From Isoetes taiwanensis (lineage: Eukaryota; Streptophyta; Lycopodiopsida; Isoetales; Isoetaceae), in NCBI GenBank assembly GCA_021234155.1, contig JAJEKV010000014.1, positions 19,545,513 to 19,609,512 of the forward strand: a stretch of DNA of 64,000 nucleotides. Reading direction: 5' to 3'. Positions 21,545 through 32,443 of the stretch are shown here, piece after piece (within the stretch, counting starts at the first letter, position 1; every line of letters starts with the position of its first letter). The notes under the pieces were generated by a model. It searched no databases and was not told where the DNA came from. It saw nothing but the letters and a program-made list of their open reading frames with translations. Position numbers and translations under genes: made by a program.

Positions 21545-22224
21545 CTCCACGATGCGCAGAATGGGCAATTGGATGCGGGCTATGCTGCCACCCTGTGGGA
21601 TGCCTCTACTCTTGCAAAGCCCAAGACATAGCACTATCACGCTCAGATTAATCCCGGCCTTGAGCATGGACCCCATCGGTACTTGAAAGCACACATCTCT
21701 GTGAAGAAACGGAGAGCTATTGCTGCCATAAGGACGGGTTCCCATTACCTCAGAATTGAAACAGGTCGCTGGGGGGTGAATGGCGGGCACGGGATCCCCA
21801 GGGAGGAGAGGATATGTCAGTGTTGTGAGATGCACGTGATAGAGGATGAGCACCATGCCCTCCAGCGGTGCCCAGCATATGCCCATGTCCGAGCAGTGCA
21901 CACTGATCTTAGATGCTCTGACACACCGCTACATCAGTTACTCGCATCACCTATGGTAGCGCGACTGGGAGCTTACATCCTGCAGATTTTGGCCGTCAGA
22001 CTTGCTCTTCGGGGGCATGGTATTTGAGAGCCTACTGTTAGGGTTTTTCCTCCCAAGTGGGGGTTTTTTTATCCCGGTAGTAGGGTTCTACTGTACAGTT
22101 ACATTGTTTGTTTTTGGTGTTGGGGTTTTTGGCTTTTTTGCCTGTTCTCTGCATGTACCGTCTCATAGGCCTCTGGCCTCCGTGGACGTTAAAATAAACT
22201 TCCTTCCTTCCTTCCTTCCTTCCT
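21545..22224 (+). mobile_element. 5'-truncated LINE, zinc-knuckle end and CTTC tail
   Basis: The ORF at 21683-22027 carries KKRRAIAAIRTGSHYLRIET, then ERICQCCE and EDEHHALQRCP. This is a C-x2-C...H...C zinc element at the end of a LINE polyprotein. A ~190-bp 3' UTR ends in GGCCTCCGTGGACGTTAAAATAAA-like sequence and a (CTTC)n tail at 22200-22224. This end structure is shared with the LINEs at 29614-30060 and 50180-55596. The upstream edge is approximate. Confidence 0.8.
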
Positions 22225-22354
22225 TTGCAAAGTCCTTCTCAAAAGAGGCAAAACCCTTGCTTTGATGCTCTCCACGTATGCATGGATGCATGCATGCCAA
22301 GCATGTATATCTATCTAACATATATATGTTCTTATGTTTGTCCCATTGAATCCG

Positions 22355-22640
22355 ACCGTTGATCCGAGATCCTACGGCTCACGTGGCTTTGGGACGTATC
22401 CTACGGCCCAGATGTCTTGGGAGTTTGTATATAGACACTATGTAATCGATCCTACGGCCCAGGTTGCTCTTGATCCTGATTGTCGATCCGAGATCCTATG
22501 GCTCATGTTGCTTGGCACATATCTTACGGTCCACACGGCTTTGGAAATTATATGTAATAGATCCTACGGCTCATATGGCTTTTATATGGTGAGATCTTGA
22601 TCGTTGATCGAGTCTAAGATCCTAAGGCTCACGTTGAATG
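22355..22640 (+). repeat. array of about seven ATCCTACGGCYCA motifs
   Basis: The 13-bp motif ATCCTACGGCTCA or close variants recurs about every 20-60 bp. A longer ~130-bp block (TTGATCCGAGATCCTACGG start) appears twice with divergence. No ORF of note. Confidence 0.7.
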
Positions 22641-22682
22641 CTCGTCCCTTAAGTAAAGGCTTTTAAAATTTTTTATGTTATT

Positions 22683-22744
22683 GGGGGGATTCGAACCCTG
22701 ACCCTCAACCCCCCAAACCCCCCACTCTAACCACTAGACCAAGC
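22683..22744 (-). repeat. tRNA-like Pol III promoter head (SINE-like)
   Basis: The minus strand has an A-box-like TGGTCTAGTGG (22731-22741) and a perfect B-box GGTTCGAATCC (22687-22697) about 34 bp apart, with a T-arm-like GGG...CCC pairing. The middle is G-rich and does not form an anticodon arm, so this is not a functional tRNA. It is more likely a tRNA-derived SINE head or an old tRNA pseudogene. Confidence 0.5.
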
Positions 22745-22820
22745 ATTAATTCCATGAAGAATTTATGTTTCAAATATACTTAAGGGTAATGTTCCCATTA
22801 AGATAAAATAGACTATAACA

Positions 22821-23090
22821 TTCTAGCTAGTTCAAGAAAGTTCTAGAAAGTTCTGGAAGGCTCTAGAAAGTTCTAGAACATAAGATAATCTAGGGGGATC
22901 TAAAAAAATTCTTCCAGAAAGTTCCAAATTGTTCTAATAAGTTTTAGAATGTTCTAGAATGTAGGGAAATCTATGGGAATGTAAGGAAATCTAGGGAAAT
23001 ACTTCCAGAAAGTTCTAGAATATTTTGAAAGTCTTAGAATGTTTCAGAAAATCTTAGAATGTTCTAAAAAGTTCTAGAATGTAAAGGAAT
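22821..23090 (+). repeat. 10-bp array matching extended heat-shock elements
   Basis: From 22831 to 22880 the sequence is five tandem 10-bp units TTCNNGAANN (TTCAAGAAAG, TTCTAGAAAG, TTCTGGAAGG, CTCTAGAAAG, TTCTAGAACA). This is the alternating nTTCn/nGAAn arrangement bound by heat-shock factors, with one unit altered. Looser TTCTAGAAT copies continue to about 23090. Function is unproven; it may be an expanded simple repeat. Confidence 0.65.
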
Positions 23091-23500
23091 CCAGAGGAAT
23101 CTAATATAATATAAGAAAATCTTATAAAATGTAAGAGAATCTAGGAAAATATTTACAAGCCTAAGGGAATCTCTTAAAATCTGGGAGATCTAAAGGAATC
23201 TTCATAAAATCTAAGGGAATCTAAGCAAATGTTGATGAAATCTTAGAGTATCTAAGGGAATCTTTATAGAATCTCTTTGAATCTCATGTAATGTAAGGGA
23301 ACCTAGGGTAATCTCATAAAATCTAACGGGATCTAAGGGCATCTTCATAGAATCTTGGAGAATCTAGAGAAATCTAATGGAATCTAGAGGAAATCTTATA
23401 AAATTTAAAGAAATGCTCACGAAACCTCCAAGAGAACCTTGGTAGAATCTAAGAGAATCTATGAATTTAGAGTATTCTCAAGAGATTCTTTTAGAATGTA
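23091..23500 (+). repeat. degenerate AATCTAAGGGAATCT low-complexity tract
   Basis: Some 400 bp of imperfect repeats built on AATCTA(A/G)(G/A)G(G/A) steps, probably decayed from the same kind of 10- to 20-bp periodic array as the preceding segment. No coding signal. Confidence 0.6.
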
Positions 23501-24014
23501 GGGCACGATAAGAACTTGCAGCATAGGAACATGCTAAAACTCGAACATGCACCGTATGACGCATTAAATTTCTTGTATACATATATAATACGTATATTGG
23601 CCCATCAAGTGGCCAGGTCCATTACATTTTGGATTACCCTCAGGGTTACGTCTCTCGCAGGCTACAATCGAGACCTGAAGCTTTTCGATCTATCTGCAAA
23701 GTATGCATGGGAGGGGCGGATAGGGTGGACTATCCTTGCCATTATTCTATGCCAGCCAACTCCAGTATTATGACTTTCATCTGCTGATATCTTGAAGCTT
23801 AGATCGTCAGTCATACCTCACTGAGCCAAGATTTGGCTTAGTATCTCCCTTATTTAGGTAGATGTATGTTTATGATGATCTTGATGTAATGATGATGGTG
23901 CCTCACCCTTCGTGGTGAGTATTTATCTAACCTATATTATTGATGCTTGTTTGCTTATGTTTTATGCTTCCACGATGAGATCGGCCCCGGGGAAGACGGG
24001 AAAGATACGTCCTT

Positions 24015-24083
24015 CTTGCACATCGACTCTGGAGCACCACCAGTAGTCGATGCCACGTGGATGGCCTCCTGCCGATGTGCAAG
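24015..24083. repeat. 11-bp inverted repeat in the LTR end
   Basis: CTTGCACATCG at 24015-24025 pairs with CGATGTGCAAG at 24073-24083 across a 47-bp loop, inside the presumed LTR terminus. Confidence 0.7.
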
Positions 24084-24150
24084 GCCAGCATGAGAGGATC
24101 ACCATATCTTATACAATAGAAGCATCGTATAGGATAGGGGGGACGTCACA

Positions 24151-25398
24151 TGCCATAAGTACATGAAAGGACAGATTGGAAGACATGCAATAATAGAAAC
24201 AACTCCATGATTTGTGACATACTCGATGTGTATCAAAAGGGTCCCGCAAAGAAAAGCTCAAAGCTGAAGATAATGATGTACACATGCATGGCCATGAAGC
24301 CAATCAAAAGAGGTGTACATGTAGAAAAGGAAGTTGAGCCCACACAAGATTACATTAACCCCAACAATATATGCTAGTAGTACCACATGTGGGGGGCAGA
24401 GGAAGGGGGAGGGGGTGCTTCGATCGCTATACAAGTTCAGTAGTCGCTGGTAACAATGCATTCTATCCTATCCTATTTCCTACCAAGTTTTTTAATTGTC
24501 CTTGTTGCATAATAGCCAATCTGCTAGTCTACTTTGCAAGGTAGTTGAAAATAATGCAGTTCTTTCTAGATTCGTATCTTGATAATTTGAAGAGCTCATG
24601 AGCTCAAATTGCTTCACCTGAGTATCAGCCTGAGCTGCTTTACCTGCATCATACCTTGGGTATGGTATTTTTGATGTGCTAATTGTAAAAAGATAATGTA
24701 TGTCTGGGAGAATCTCTGAAGGCCTTTCCTATTTAAGTATAATTTTCTTCTCTCCTTATGTGTCTTTCAATTCCATATTATAATTTCTTTGTATTTTGCC
24801 TGTAAGTTCATGATAGCCTGAACTGGAATCCTTTATCAATTTCTAGCCTCTATGAGACTAAGTTTTCTTTATTTTTCCTCTCTTAATCATGGAGAGTCTT
24901 ATGAGGAGAGGTGTGATTTTAGAGGTTATGATGCAAAAGATAGAATGGATTAAGGTGGCGTGCTATCAACTCCATCCCGAATTGAAGGGGAATGTTGAGC
25001 AGTTTGATGCAGAGCAAAGGCAAGTGCAGTTGGATGGCCAGCTAGTAGTTTCATGTCCAGTTCAAGATTCTATTCTAGCTCTTGATCCAGTTGCAATTTT
25101 AGTTCTAGTTCTAGCTTCAACTCCAGTTCCTGTTGGTGATGTAGAGGTGACAATTGTATATCCAACTCTAAATTCAAGCTTGTGCTATGATTCCACTTCC
25201 AATATGTCATTGTGTCAATCTACTATCTCTATATTATAAAGTTTTAGTGTACGTCATGGATCAAATCGGTCCAATGGCCAAGATCGTGTCAAACTGCCCT
25301 AACAGCCACCATGAGTTTTTTTTTTTAAATGTACATCGTGGCGGGGGGGAAATCAAAATGGCCAATTTGGCGACTGTAACGAGTATGGTCATAGGGTC
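24151..25398. other. intergenic DNA, no gene assigned
   Basis: Follows the probable LTR end. A 116-codon ORF at 24889-25239 has no recognised domain and repetitive S/V/L-rich composition; it was not accepted as a gene. Confidence 0.45.
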
Positions 25399-26565
25399 TT
25401 ATATGTGATATAACTTGACATATGAGAGGATTTGAAGCATGTCAAAAAAGCCTTTTGGGCTCGAGCTCTTGGAGTTAAATCTAGAGTCCCATTGACTTCC
25501 AAATCTGGCATACACAATGGCCATGCTTGGAAAGAGAAACACGGGATGGCCTTCAAGATGGAATATCCAAGAGACAAATGAACAATGATGCAGACTTGGA
25601 TCTCTTGAATCAATACCTGCATAAAAAAGCGTAGAACAATTGAGTCTAGCCACCATCTCATAATTCAAAATAGGCCAATGGGGCTAGGGGCCATGTGAGA
25701 ATAGCATCTATAGGTATTAGCAGATAGGAGTGATTGAAAGACAAACATTATACTTTACAAATTTGTTCAGCACTTGCAAATACGAGAGCAAAATATGCTG
25801 GTTTGGTTACAACTATGCATTGCAGTTATAGCATTTGTGCATTTTTCTGTATGGGATACAAATGCTTATACCTCCTTGGAGTAACTCTTTTTGCTTAACT
25901 TTTGATTCCTTTCTTCGAACAGTATCTATTGGCAGGCCCATTCCAACCAATTCCACTTGCTTAACTGCTTCTACGATGTTCTTGACATTGTTGTATGAAC
26001 ATGATAGACCAACGAGCAGTGCCCCAAGCACCAGGTCGTCATCAATTCCTTTGTTGGATAATTCCAATATACTCAGCTACACTCATCCCTTCTTTGAGTT
26101 TGGAATTGAAAAGTACAACATATAGATTTGCTTGATTTGCAAAGTGTTTGCACGAATATGCACTTTTTAACTCATCCTAGGCTTTCTTGACAAATGATTC
26201 CTTAGCTATCTGAGGTAAGAAGTTATCATCTAGAAACCTCAACATCCTCTGCTCTTTGTTCTCCAATCCTTTTGGATCCATCTTTTTTCCTTCACTTGAT
26301 GTCACCTCGATTTCCTTGCTCCCTATGCCTCGCAGAATCTAGGTTGTCGTTGGAGCTACCAAGATTTCCCAGTTACTACTACTAGTTTGGTACCAAGATC
26401 TTCTCAATTACTACTAGTCTGGATTGTCTCCATTCACGACTCCCACGACCCTTTCTCACAAAGCTTGGCCTGAACTTTGAGAAACCAGTAGTAGGCATTC
26501 CCATAATTCGAATTCTCAATCTTCCCCTTCATCGAGATATCAAATTAATCACCGCTTTAATACCA
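25399..26565 (-). pseudogene. Ty1/copia gag fragment with degenerate primer-binding site
   Basis: On the minus strand the frames read copia-type Gag. NYGNAYYWFLKVQAKL near 26510 is followed by a central region, then ELSNKGIDDDLVLGALLVGL and CSYNNVKNIVEAV (25813-26067), and the start of a knuckle, HKCYNCN. Several stops and a frame change break it. TGGTATTAAAGC (26554-26565 on the plus strand as its complement) is a degenerate Met-tRNA primer-binding site and directly abuts TGTAAC at 26566, the presumed LTR edge. No integrase or RT follows, so only the 5' part survives. Confidence 0.7.
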
Positions 26566-26790
26566 TGTAACTTAAGAAGAACATAGAAACAAAGAATTAA
26601 GAAATATTCAATTAATGAGTACATATAACAAGCAAGCTCCTCAACTTAGAAGCACTTTTGCTTGATTGATATTCAATTTGGTAGAATGAGTACATATAAC
26701 AAGCAAGCTCCTCAACATGGACGCAATGCTAGGATTATGAATTCTCCATCCATAGATTCTAAAAATGGATGACAATTCCTCAAATGTCTG
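26566..26790 (-). repeat. probable LTR piece of the degenerate copia element
   Basis: Adjoins the primer-binding site. It contains a 29-bp direct repeat (GAGTACATATAACAAGCAAG start) at 26617-26645 and 26688-26716. The outer boundary is not visible. Confidence 0.4.
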
Positions 26791-27552
26791 TCTAAAAAGG
26801 GTTTCGCCATTTAGGATTCATGACAGTGGGTTATTATGTCATGACAATTGTCTTACCAATTACTCAATTTCCAACAGCCAAGTCTAATTTTTTGAAACTT
26901 GTAGGCATTCTTATGCTTTATCTTTTGTTAAGTTATACCACTTTCTTTGTGTAAAAGTGCTCAGATAAGGAATTGGAGAAAATCTGCCAGCTGTAAAGTC
27001 TGCCTGCTGTAAAAGGATGTTGCAATAAAGGGCAATTCAGCCTAGAAGGGAGTGAAAACCTACCTCTCAAATTTCAATAAGATAAGCACTTGTTAAAAAA
27101 TTTCAGTGGCAAAAAGACAATAGGATGCAGATGAAAATAACACAACACTGGTCATATATTCATCAGAAATCAAGTGCACAAGTTGCAAATTTATGCTGGC
27201 AATGATACATTCATGTTCATTAAGCACAACATAACATCAATCAAATCAAAACAAATATTATATACACGCTGATTTGTCAGGGTCCCTACGATCCAAACTT
27301 GGACCTTTCCTTTCCTTCAAAAGCGTACCAAGTTTGAAGAGTAGCACCCCTGCATTCCGTTCTATTCTTGCAACTGAGCATGGTCATCTGCTAGAATAGA
27401 CAAAAACACAAATAGATTCAAAACAAGGCTTTGTAATGCCTCTTAGATGAAGTGAAGCAAAAGGCTAAAAGAAAAACTAAAGGTTATCATCCTGATACAA
27501 ATAAGTAAAACAAAGATTCCGTTCATTAAGCTTTACACTGAGAGCAAACAAC
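26791..27552. other. intergenic DNA and 3' region of the GID2-like gene
   Basis: AT-rich, no ORF. The part next to 27552 must hold the 3' UTR of the minus-strand F-box gene. Confidence 0.5.
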
Positions 27553-28254
27553 TTACATATTCAATTTTGTAGCGAAAGAAGATGACTTCAGGCCTGTCTG
27601 GAAGCCAGCACCAGCTGCAAACCTTGCGAGGTGCGAAGAAGCTCCTTCAGGCAGGCCTTTAAGAGGAGGGCACCTGCCAAGTCTTTCATAACAATCAATT
27701 GAGTAGAGGGAAAGAGAAAGATGAACCTCATCCTTAGTCCAGCCATTGGCCAATCCTCTACTGAGAGGAAGAGGCAGAGGCTGCAGAGGTAGAGCGCATC
27801 CATTCGGCTTCGAGACCAGTGGGCGAAGGCGGTCCAAATACAAGCGCCTAAAGCCCCCTAGAGCCAACACCACAGCTCTGACCTGCTGAACCCTACCAAC
27901 CATCACAGCTTTCTTAGGCCAATGCCAATGTTTTATGCATATAGCCTCCCACAGGCTCTCTTCTTCTGCTATCTTGCGCCATTTCCTGTTCACACATGCT
28001 GCCACAGTCAAGGACCTAGCATCTAGATACTTGAAAACCTCTAACAACATGTTTTCATCTTCTTGCCACAGTTGTTGGCTCCAAGCTTTCTGCCTCTGCT
28101 TAGCAGGAAGTCGTAAGTCAGGATCTGGTTCAAAGTAACCCCCATGCCTCTGCTTTGCACGAAGACCCAGGTCTGGATCTGGCTCCATGAATCCCTTCTT
28201 TTCCCCAAGCTTCAAATCTGGGTCAGGTTCCAGAAAAGAAACTCGGGGGTCCAT
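27553..28254 (-). CDS. GID2: F-box protein, GID2/SLY1-like gibberellin signalling component
   Basis: 233 residues, no intron. An N-terminal extension carries three copies of an EPDPDL-x-L-x-x-K-x-R unit (residues ~8, 24, 41). The F-box lies at about 63-110 (LLEVFKYLDARSLTVAACVN, EEESLWEAI). It is followed by the GGF region (VRAVVLALGGFRRLY, ~125-140) and the LSL region (WTKDEVHLSLSLYSIDCYE, ~172-190), the three-part layout of GID2/SLY1. In angiosperms this protein is the SCF adaptor that captures DELLA repressors bound to the gibberellin receptor GID1, leading to their degradation in the nucleus. The GGF and LSL blocks make a generic F-box unlikely. Symbol by family only. The gene appears intact and sits alone among transposons, inside the spacer of the inverted repeat. 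Confidence 0.9.
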   Translation of the reverse strand: MDPRVSFLEPDPDLKLGEKKGFMEPDPDLGLRAKQRHGGYFEPDPDLRLPAKQRQKAWSQQLWQEDENMLLEVFKYLDARSLTVAACVNRKWRKIAEEESLWEAICIKHWHWPKKAVMVGRVQQVRAVVLALGGFRRLYLDRLRPLVSKPNGCALPLQPLPLPLSRGLANGWTKDEVHLSLSLYSIDCYERLGRCPPLKGLPEGASSHLARFAAGAGFQTGLKSSSFATKLNM

Positions 28255-29613
28255 GCCTTAATAAGTTATTCCTCAATTACTTATAGATTTAAGTGAAGAA
28301 AAAAATAAAATTGGGTGGATAAATCAGTGCAAACTAATGCCTCTCTCAAACCTTCATATTCATGCCGAATTTTTTGGCTTAAAACAAAGAACGAAATGAA
28401 TAGAAACTCACCGCCGACTAAAAACAGGGACTTAAGACAGACGCGCCTTGAAGCTTTAAAGACGACACGAATCGCCGGAATCCTCCATAGCCGAGAGGAA
28501 TAATAAGGAAAGGGGAATATAAGGGTAGGGTCAACACCATGGTTAAATTATTGTTTTATATATTTCTATATTTTATAAAGACATGAATATAAAACAATAT
28601 AAGGTAGGAGGAGGAAAAGAGAGAACTCTTATAGTTGATCTTTTACAAAGTGGCCAAGCCCAAATCTTTAGCCCTGGCCCAGAAGGCTCCCTCTCTAAGA
28701 ATGTGCTAGAATGAGTATGGGCTTCATCATTGAATCCAAACAAGCCTGGACCATCTGACTCAATTTGTTCACCACAAGCAAACTGCCTCTTCTTGAGCAG
28801 CCTGTCTTTTCTTGACCTGTTTGTTATAGAAGTTTTAATCTACCCATGCATTTTGTTTGTCTTTGTTCATTTGTTCCTCTGTGCTTGTTCCCTTGCTTTT
28901 ATTCTCCTTTGTTTTACTCTACCCTTGGCACCATTCTTTATTTCAAAAACTTTTGTCGCTTACTGCTTTATTTATCTCCATTACCACTAGTAGCATGTGG
29001 TGTTCTTGTCTTTATCTGCTAGGTAAATGCTTTATCTTGGCATCTAATATGGCATGCAATCTATGGACATCGCTTGCTTGAACCTGGACTAGTACGTACA
29101 CTATGCGTGGCATGTATTTGTCACAATATTTACCAAAGCTGTGAAAAATGTTGTTTATATCTCCTACTATTGTGACACATTCCACTGATTGTCATATGGA
29201 GACCTTTTATACGACACCTTAAAGCAGTGTGTGCTCCTTTTGCTTGGTGCTTTATATATTGTGCATCTTTGTGTCAACTTCTTAACCTTCAATATCCGAT
29301 ACGTATGAGGAGAGCACACATGCAAAATCCCTCTCTCTTAGAAAATCGATGTTCATAGTCACTCCTCTAGCTGTTTGAGTACAAATATATTGAAGCGATC
29401 AATGAAAGATGAATTGCCAAGAACTAGCTTGCTCTTGGTTGTTCTAGATACATGTTGCCCATTTATAATGTTAATGCTTGGCATCTCTCTTATTTTTTGA
29501 CAATAGCAAAGGTGCGACCACCATAAGCACATAATATGTATATATAGCGATCACATGGGAATAAAGGAAGTATGTAAGTCATTACAAAAGAAACAAAGTG
29601 TTTCGCCATGTAA
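28255..29613. other. promoter side of the GID2-like gene and intergenic DNA
   Basis: No ORF with a family signature. The first ~250 bp is the likely 5' leader and promoter of the minus-strand F-box gene. The rest is T-rich sequence with no repeat recognised. Confidence 0.5.
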
Positions 29614-30060
29614 GAATTGAATTGAATTTTATTGTCCACAGAGCCCAAAAGGTCTATTGCCAAAAGATCAGAAAGAGTACAGGAGATCCATTACTGTCTA
29701 GGATTTAAAAGCCCTCGCACTGAAGGGTTTTTTGAGGGAGAAACCTTAACAATAATAAGCTTAGTGATAAATTGTATTTGTACATTTTTATGCAGGTCAA
29801 TACTTGAGCTTGCTTGTCAAGAACCTCCTGGATATAAGATGATAGTGCATTATCACAGGTGTTCGCAAGAGCATGTATAGCGGCTATAAGTATAATCAAG
29901 TTGACATATCATGCTCGAATAGCCGCAAGTGTTGGGCAAGTCCAAAGTGTGGCATTCATTTTCAATGGCTCCCATTTGGCAACCACTGACATACCCTGTT
30001 TTCACGTTCCTCACAGACTCATCTGCCTCTTTCAACCCTAAGACGGTGTGCACCAGTGCG
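29614..30060 (-). mobile_element. 5'-truncated LINE end with AATTC tail
   Basis: Minus strand: degraded zinc-knuckle C-terminus (CQMGAIENECHTL, frame-shifted), 3' UTR, then GGGCTCTGTGGACAATAAAA and (AATTC)n ending at 29614. The end block matches the LINEs at 21545-22224 and 50180-55596. Upstream edge approximate. Confidence 0.7.
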
Positions 30061-30222
30061 AATGGACGCGATTGTTCTCTACAACAAGCTCAAATAGGTA
30101 AACTTACAGTTCTTCAATTTTTTCTTTTCAATTTCCGTTGAGTGTTTGCTGCTATAATGCATGTAGTCTTTAAAGCAGTGAACTGAAATAAGGTTTTTGA
30201 ACCAAATTCTGCAACGGTTTGA

Positions 30223-30697
30223 TTAGGAGGACTTGATTTGCATTTTAATTGGACTTTGGAGCATCATCATTGGGCAGTTACAACAAATTTTATAACAAAT
30301 GTTTGAGATTGGCAAGGACATTTTACATCCCTTGGGCATAATTTTGTTTATTAAGTATTGCAGAGTCTGATGATCAACAAAAAACTTGATTTTGCTTCCC
30401 AGGAGATAGTGGCGGAAGCGTTGAACACAAAAAAATGAGACGCAAAGCTTCACGCTCCGTAGCAGAATAGTTTCTTTCGGCGGAGTTTCTTGCTGGCAAA
30501 ACAGATAGGTTTATCCGTATGAGGCTCATATTCCTGGGAGAGGACTGCTCCAATCGCAAAGGCGGAGACATCCACGTGGACATGAAAGGGCTTATCCCAT
30601 TGAGGAAGTACAAGAACTAGAGCTTGAGTAAGTAAGATCTTCAATTGTTGAAAAGCTGCCTCAGCATGGGGGTTCCAAGTCCAATTTGCTTCATCCC
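30223..30697 (-). pseudogene. Ty3/gypsy RT-RNase H fragment
   Basis: Three overlapping minus-strand frames together read the end of RT and the start of RNase H: PFHVHVDVSAFAIGAVLSQE (~30570), ICFASKKL, NYSATEREAL, then RFRHYLLGSKIKFFVDHQTL. The catalytic Asp of the first motif is present, but frameshifts break the chain. It is cut on its 5' side by the LTR starting at 30698. Confidence 0.85.
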
Positions 30698-30779
30698 TGT
30701 GACATTTTGGATATTTATACGGTATATGTATACATACTATGACACGTCACCAGGATATAATTAGACCCTTATGGGTCAA
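30698..30779 (+). repeat. start of a plus-strand LTR split by a later element
   Basis: TGTGACATTTTGG, then TATTTATACGGTATATGTATAC and GACACGTCAC, match the start of the LTR family at 32430 and 40552 read on the minus strand. It continues at 40558 after removal of the element at 30780-40552 and one GTCAA copy. Confidence 0.7.
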
Positions 30780-32430
30780 TGTGACGCTCCCTGAATATAT
30801 ACGACACACGGACGTATACATACGGGGACTTTCCCCTCCCATGGCGACCACCTCGCCATGAGCAGGGCCCTCCGTCTATTCCGGCCACCCATATTATGGT
30901 GCCCGAAAGAAGGACACGAAGGGGTCATTCGGCCCACGCCTTCAATGGGACTCCTACATCGCGGAAGCATGAATACAAGGGTTAGCACACAGCATAAATC
31001 ACATATAAATAACCACCACGAAGGGTGGCACATCCATCCAAATACCAACGGCAAAGAATATGCATCTAAAACTAAGAAAACACCCAAACCTCAGGTTCTA
31101 CCCCGGCTCAGACTCCAGTGAGGATCGACTGACGGTTGGGCCTCAAGAGATCAGCAGAGACCGAAGTCTTGGCATGGCGCTATCGGCATAGAACATCTGG
31201 GCTAGGGTTGTCCACTCCATCCGCCCCTCCATTGCACTTTTGCGATGGGTCAATTCACGCTATGGCTTCGCTATAGCCTTCTTCCGGAGACGCAGGCTCG
31301 AGGCATCACCCCTCGCCGAGCCTACCTGGGGTTCATGAAGCCCCTAACCGATGAGGCGTCGTGGAAGCGCCCCCCTTCCGTAATCACGGTGGTTCCATGG
31401 GTGAGCTAGAGAATACGTGCGCATCAGCGACCCCCGCGCATCCGTGCTCAACTTACTCACCCTAAATCTACTCAAAGTGCTAGGGTGCCCCATACGGGTC
31501 ACACCTCTACACCCGTGGAGTGTCGACCCATACCCGCCCCTCGTGGACCGGCCATCGCCTAGCCCAATTGGGAGTCTCGGGAGCCTTTTATGTTCGTGCA
31601 AGACCCCACCCCCACTTCACCACCGTGTTCCTTGTCCGGTGCTAAGCCAGTCCATAGCGCCTATGACCCTAAGTGGGCTCTTGTACACAGCCGCATTATT
31701 GGGAGTTATAGGGTTTTATCTAGGAACATACTAACGATATGAGTTCGTGAGGTCTCTACCCCGCCCTTATTTCCCCCATTTCCGTGAGTGATACCATACA
31801 AAGAACTATCAATCCATCTTTTTAAGAACAAAACCAGAATCGAAATATAAAGAGAACTTACCTTTACAATCAAGGGTTAGTTCCTACCATTAAAACACGT
31901 AGAGAAATCGCATTGCATCAAAGACAACAAGTGCCCAACAGGGCACCTAGAATTCACAAGCTAAACTACTACTAACCAAGAGCTACTGAACCATTATCGT
32001 GGGGTGCTTCCATCTTGCTGTAACTAGGGTGGCAGCGACAGCTAGTGGGTGTCTTGCGATTCGGGGGGGTCAACAACAGTCCTTGGGCCAAAGAATAGCC
32101 TCCTTAAGGCCAAATGCTCCCTTGGGCCCAGCCAGCTCCTCTCCTCCATCTCCAGCTACTCCTAATTCGAATTGGGGCACAAAAGCCCTAATTTGGGTGT
32201 CCAAAATGGAAACCATGCCTTGCCCAATCGATTTGGGCCAAGTGGCACCCCCTTGTTGGTGCTAATTAACTAATTTAGCTTAATTAGGGTAATTAGGCTA
32301 TATACTTTATAATTATCCACAATAAATAAAACCATTGTGGTCGACTCCCACTTAGACAATTACCCCCTTATGTCCTAGTGACGTGTCCCGGCGTGCATAC
32401 GTATACCGTATAAATGCCTGGAACGTCACA
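30780..32430 (-). repeat. 3' LTR of the minus-strand element
   Basis: 1651 bp. It differs from the other LTR by scattered substitutions and by lacking a short internal minisatellite expansion. ORFs in it are not conserved as proteins and were not called. Confidence 0.95.
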
Positions 32431-32443
32431 TTCTCCCCACCTT

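Larger units (their letters stand above)
13681..24150 (+). repeat. 3' LTR of the chromodomain element, split by several insertions
   Basis: Starts TGTGACGTTCC right after the polypurine tract. The probable end is GGGGGGACGTCACA at 24150. Evidence for the end is a block at 23900-23980 (CACCCTTCGTGGTG, then ATGCTTCC-CGATG) that matches the terminal part of the related LTRs at 30780 and 38863. Between lie the copia element (14140-19357), the TRIM (20430-20903), a LINE fragment (about 21545-22224) and repeat-rich DNA whose LTR membership is uncertain. About 460 bp (13681-14139), 19363-20429 and about 23800-24150 are the most secure LTR pieces. Confidence 0.55.

Noticed and set aside
22683-22744. 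Functional tRNA gene on the minus strand
   Set aside because: A- and B-boxes are present, but no anticodon arm or acceptor stem can be paired.
22821-23500. CRISPR-like array
   Set aside because: Repeats are 10 bp, contiguous and degenerate, without spacers; the genome is a plant.
24889-25239. 116-codon plus ORF
   Set aside because: No domain, repetitive Val/Leu/Ser composition, no neighbouring gene signals.
30858-31121. ORFs in both 1.65-kb LTRs (also at 38941-39204 and 40084-40377)
   Set aside because: They are open in both LTR copies only because the LTRs are duplicates; frames are not preserved where the LTRs differ.
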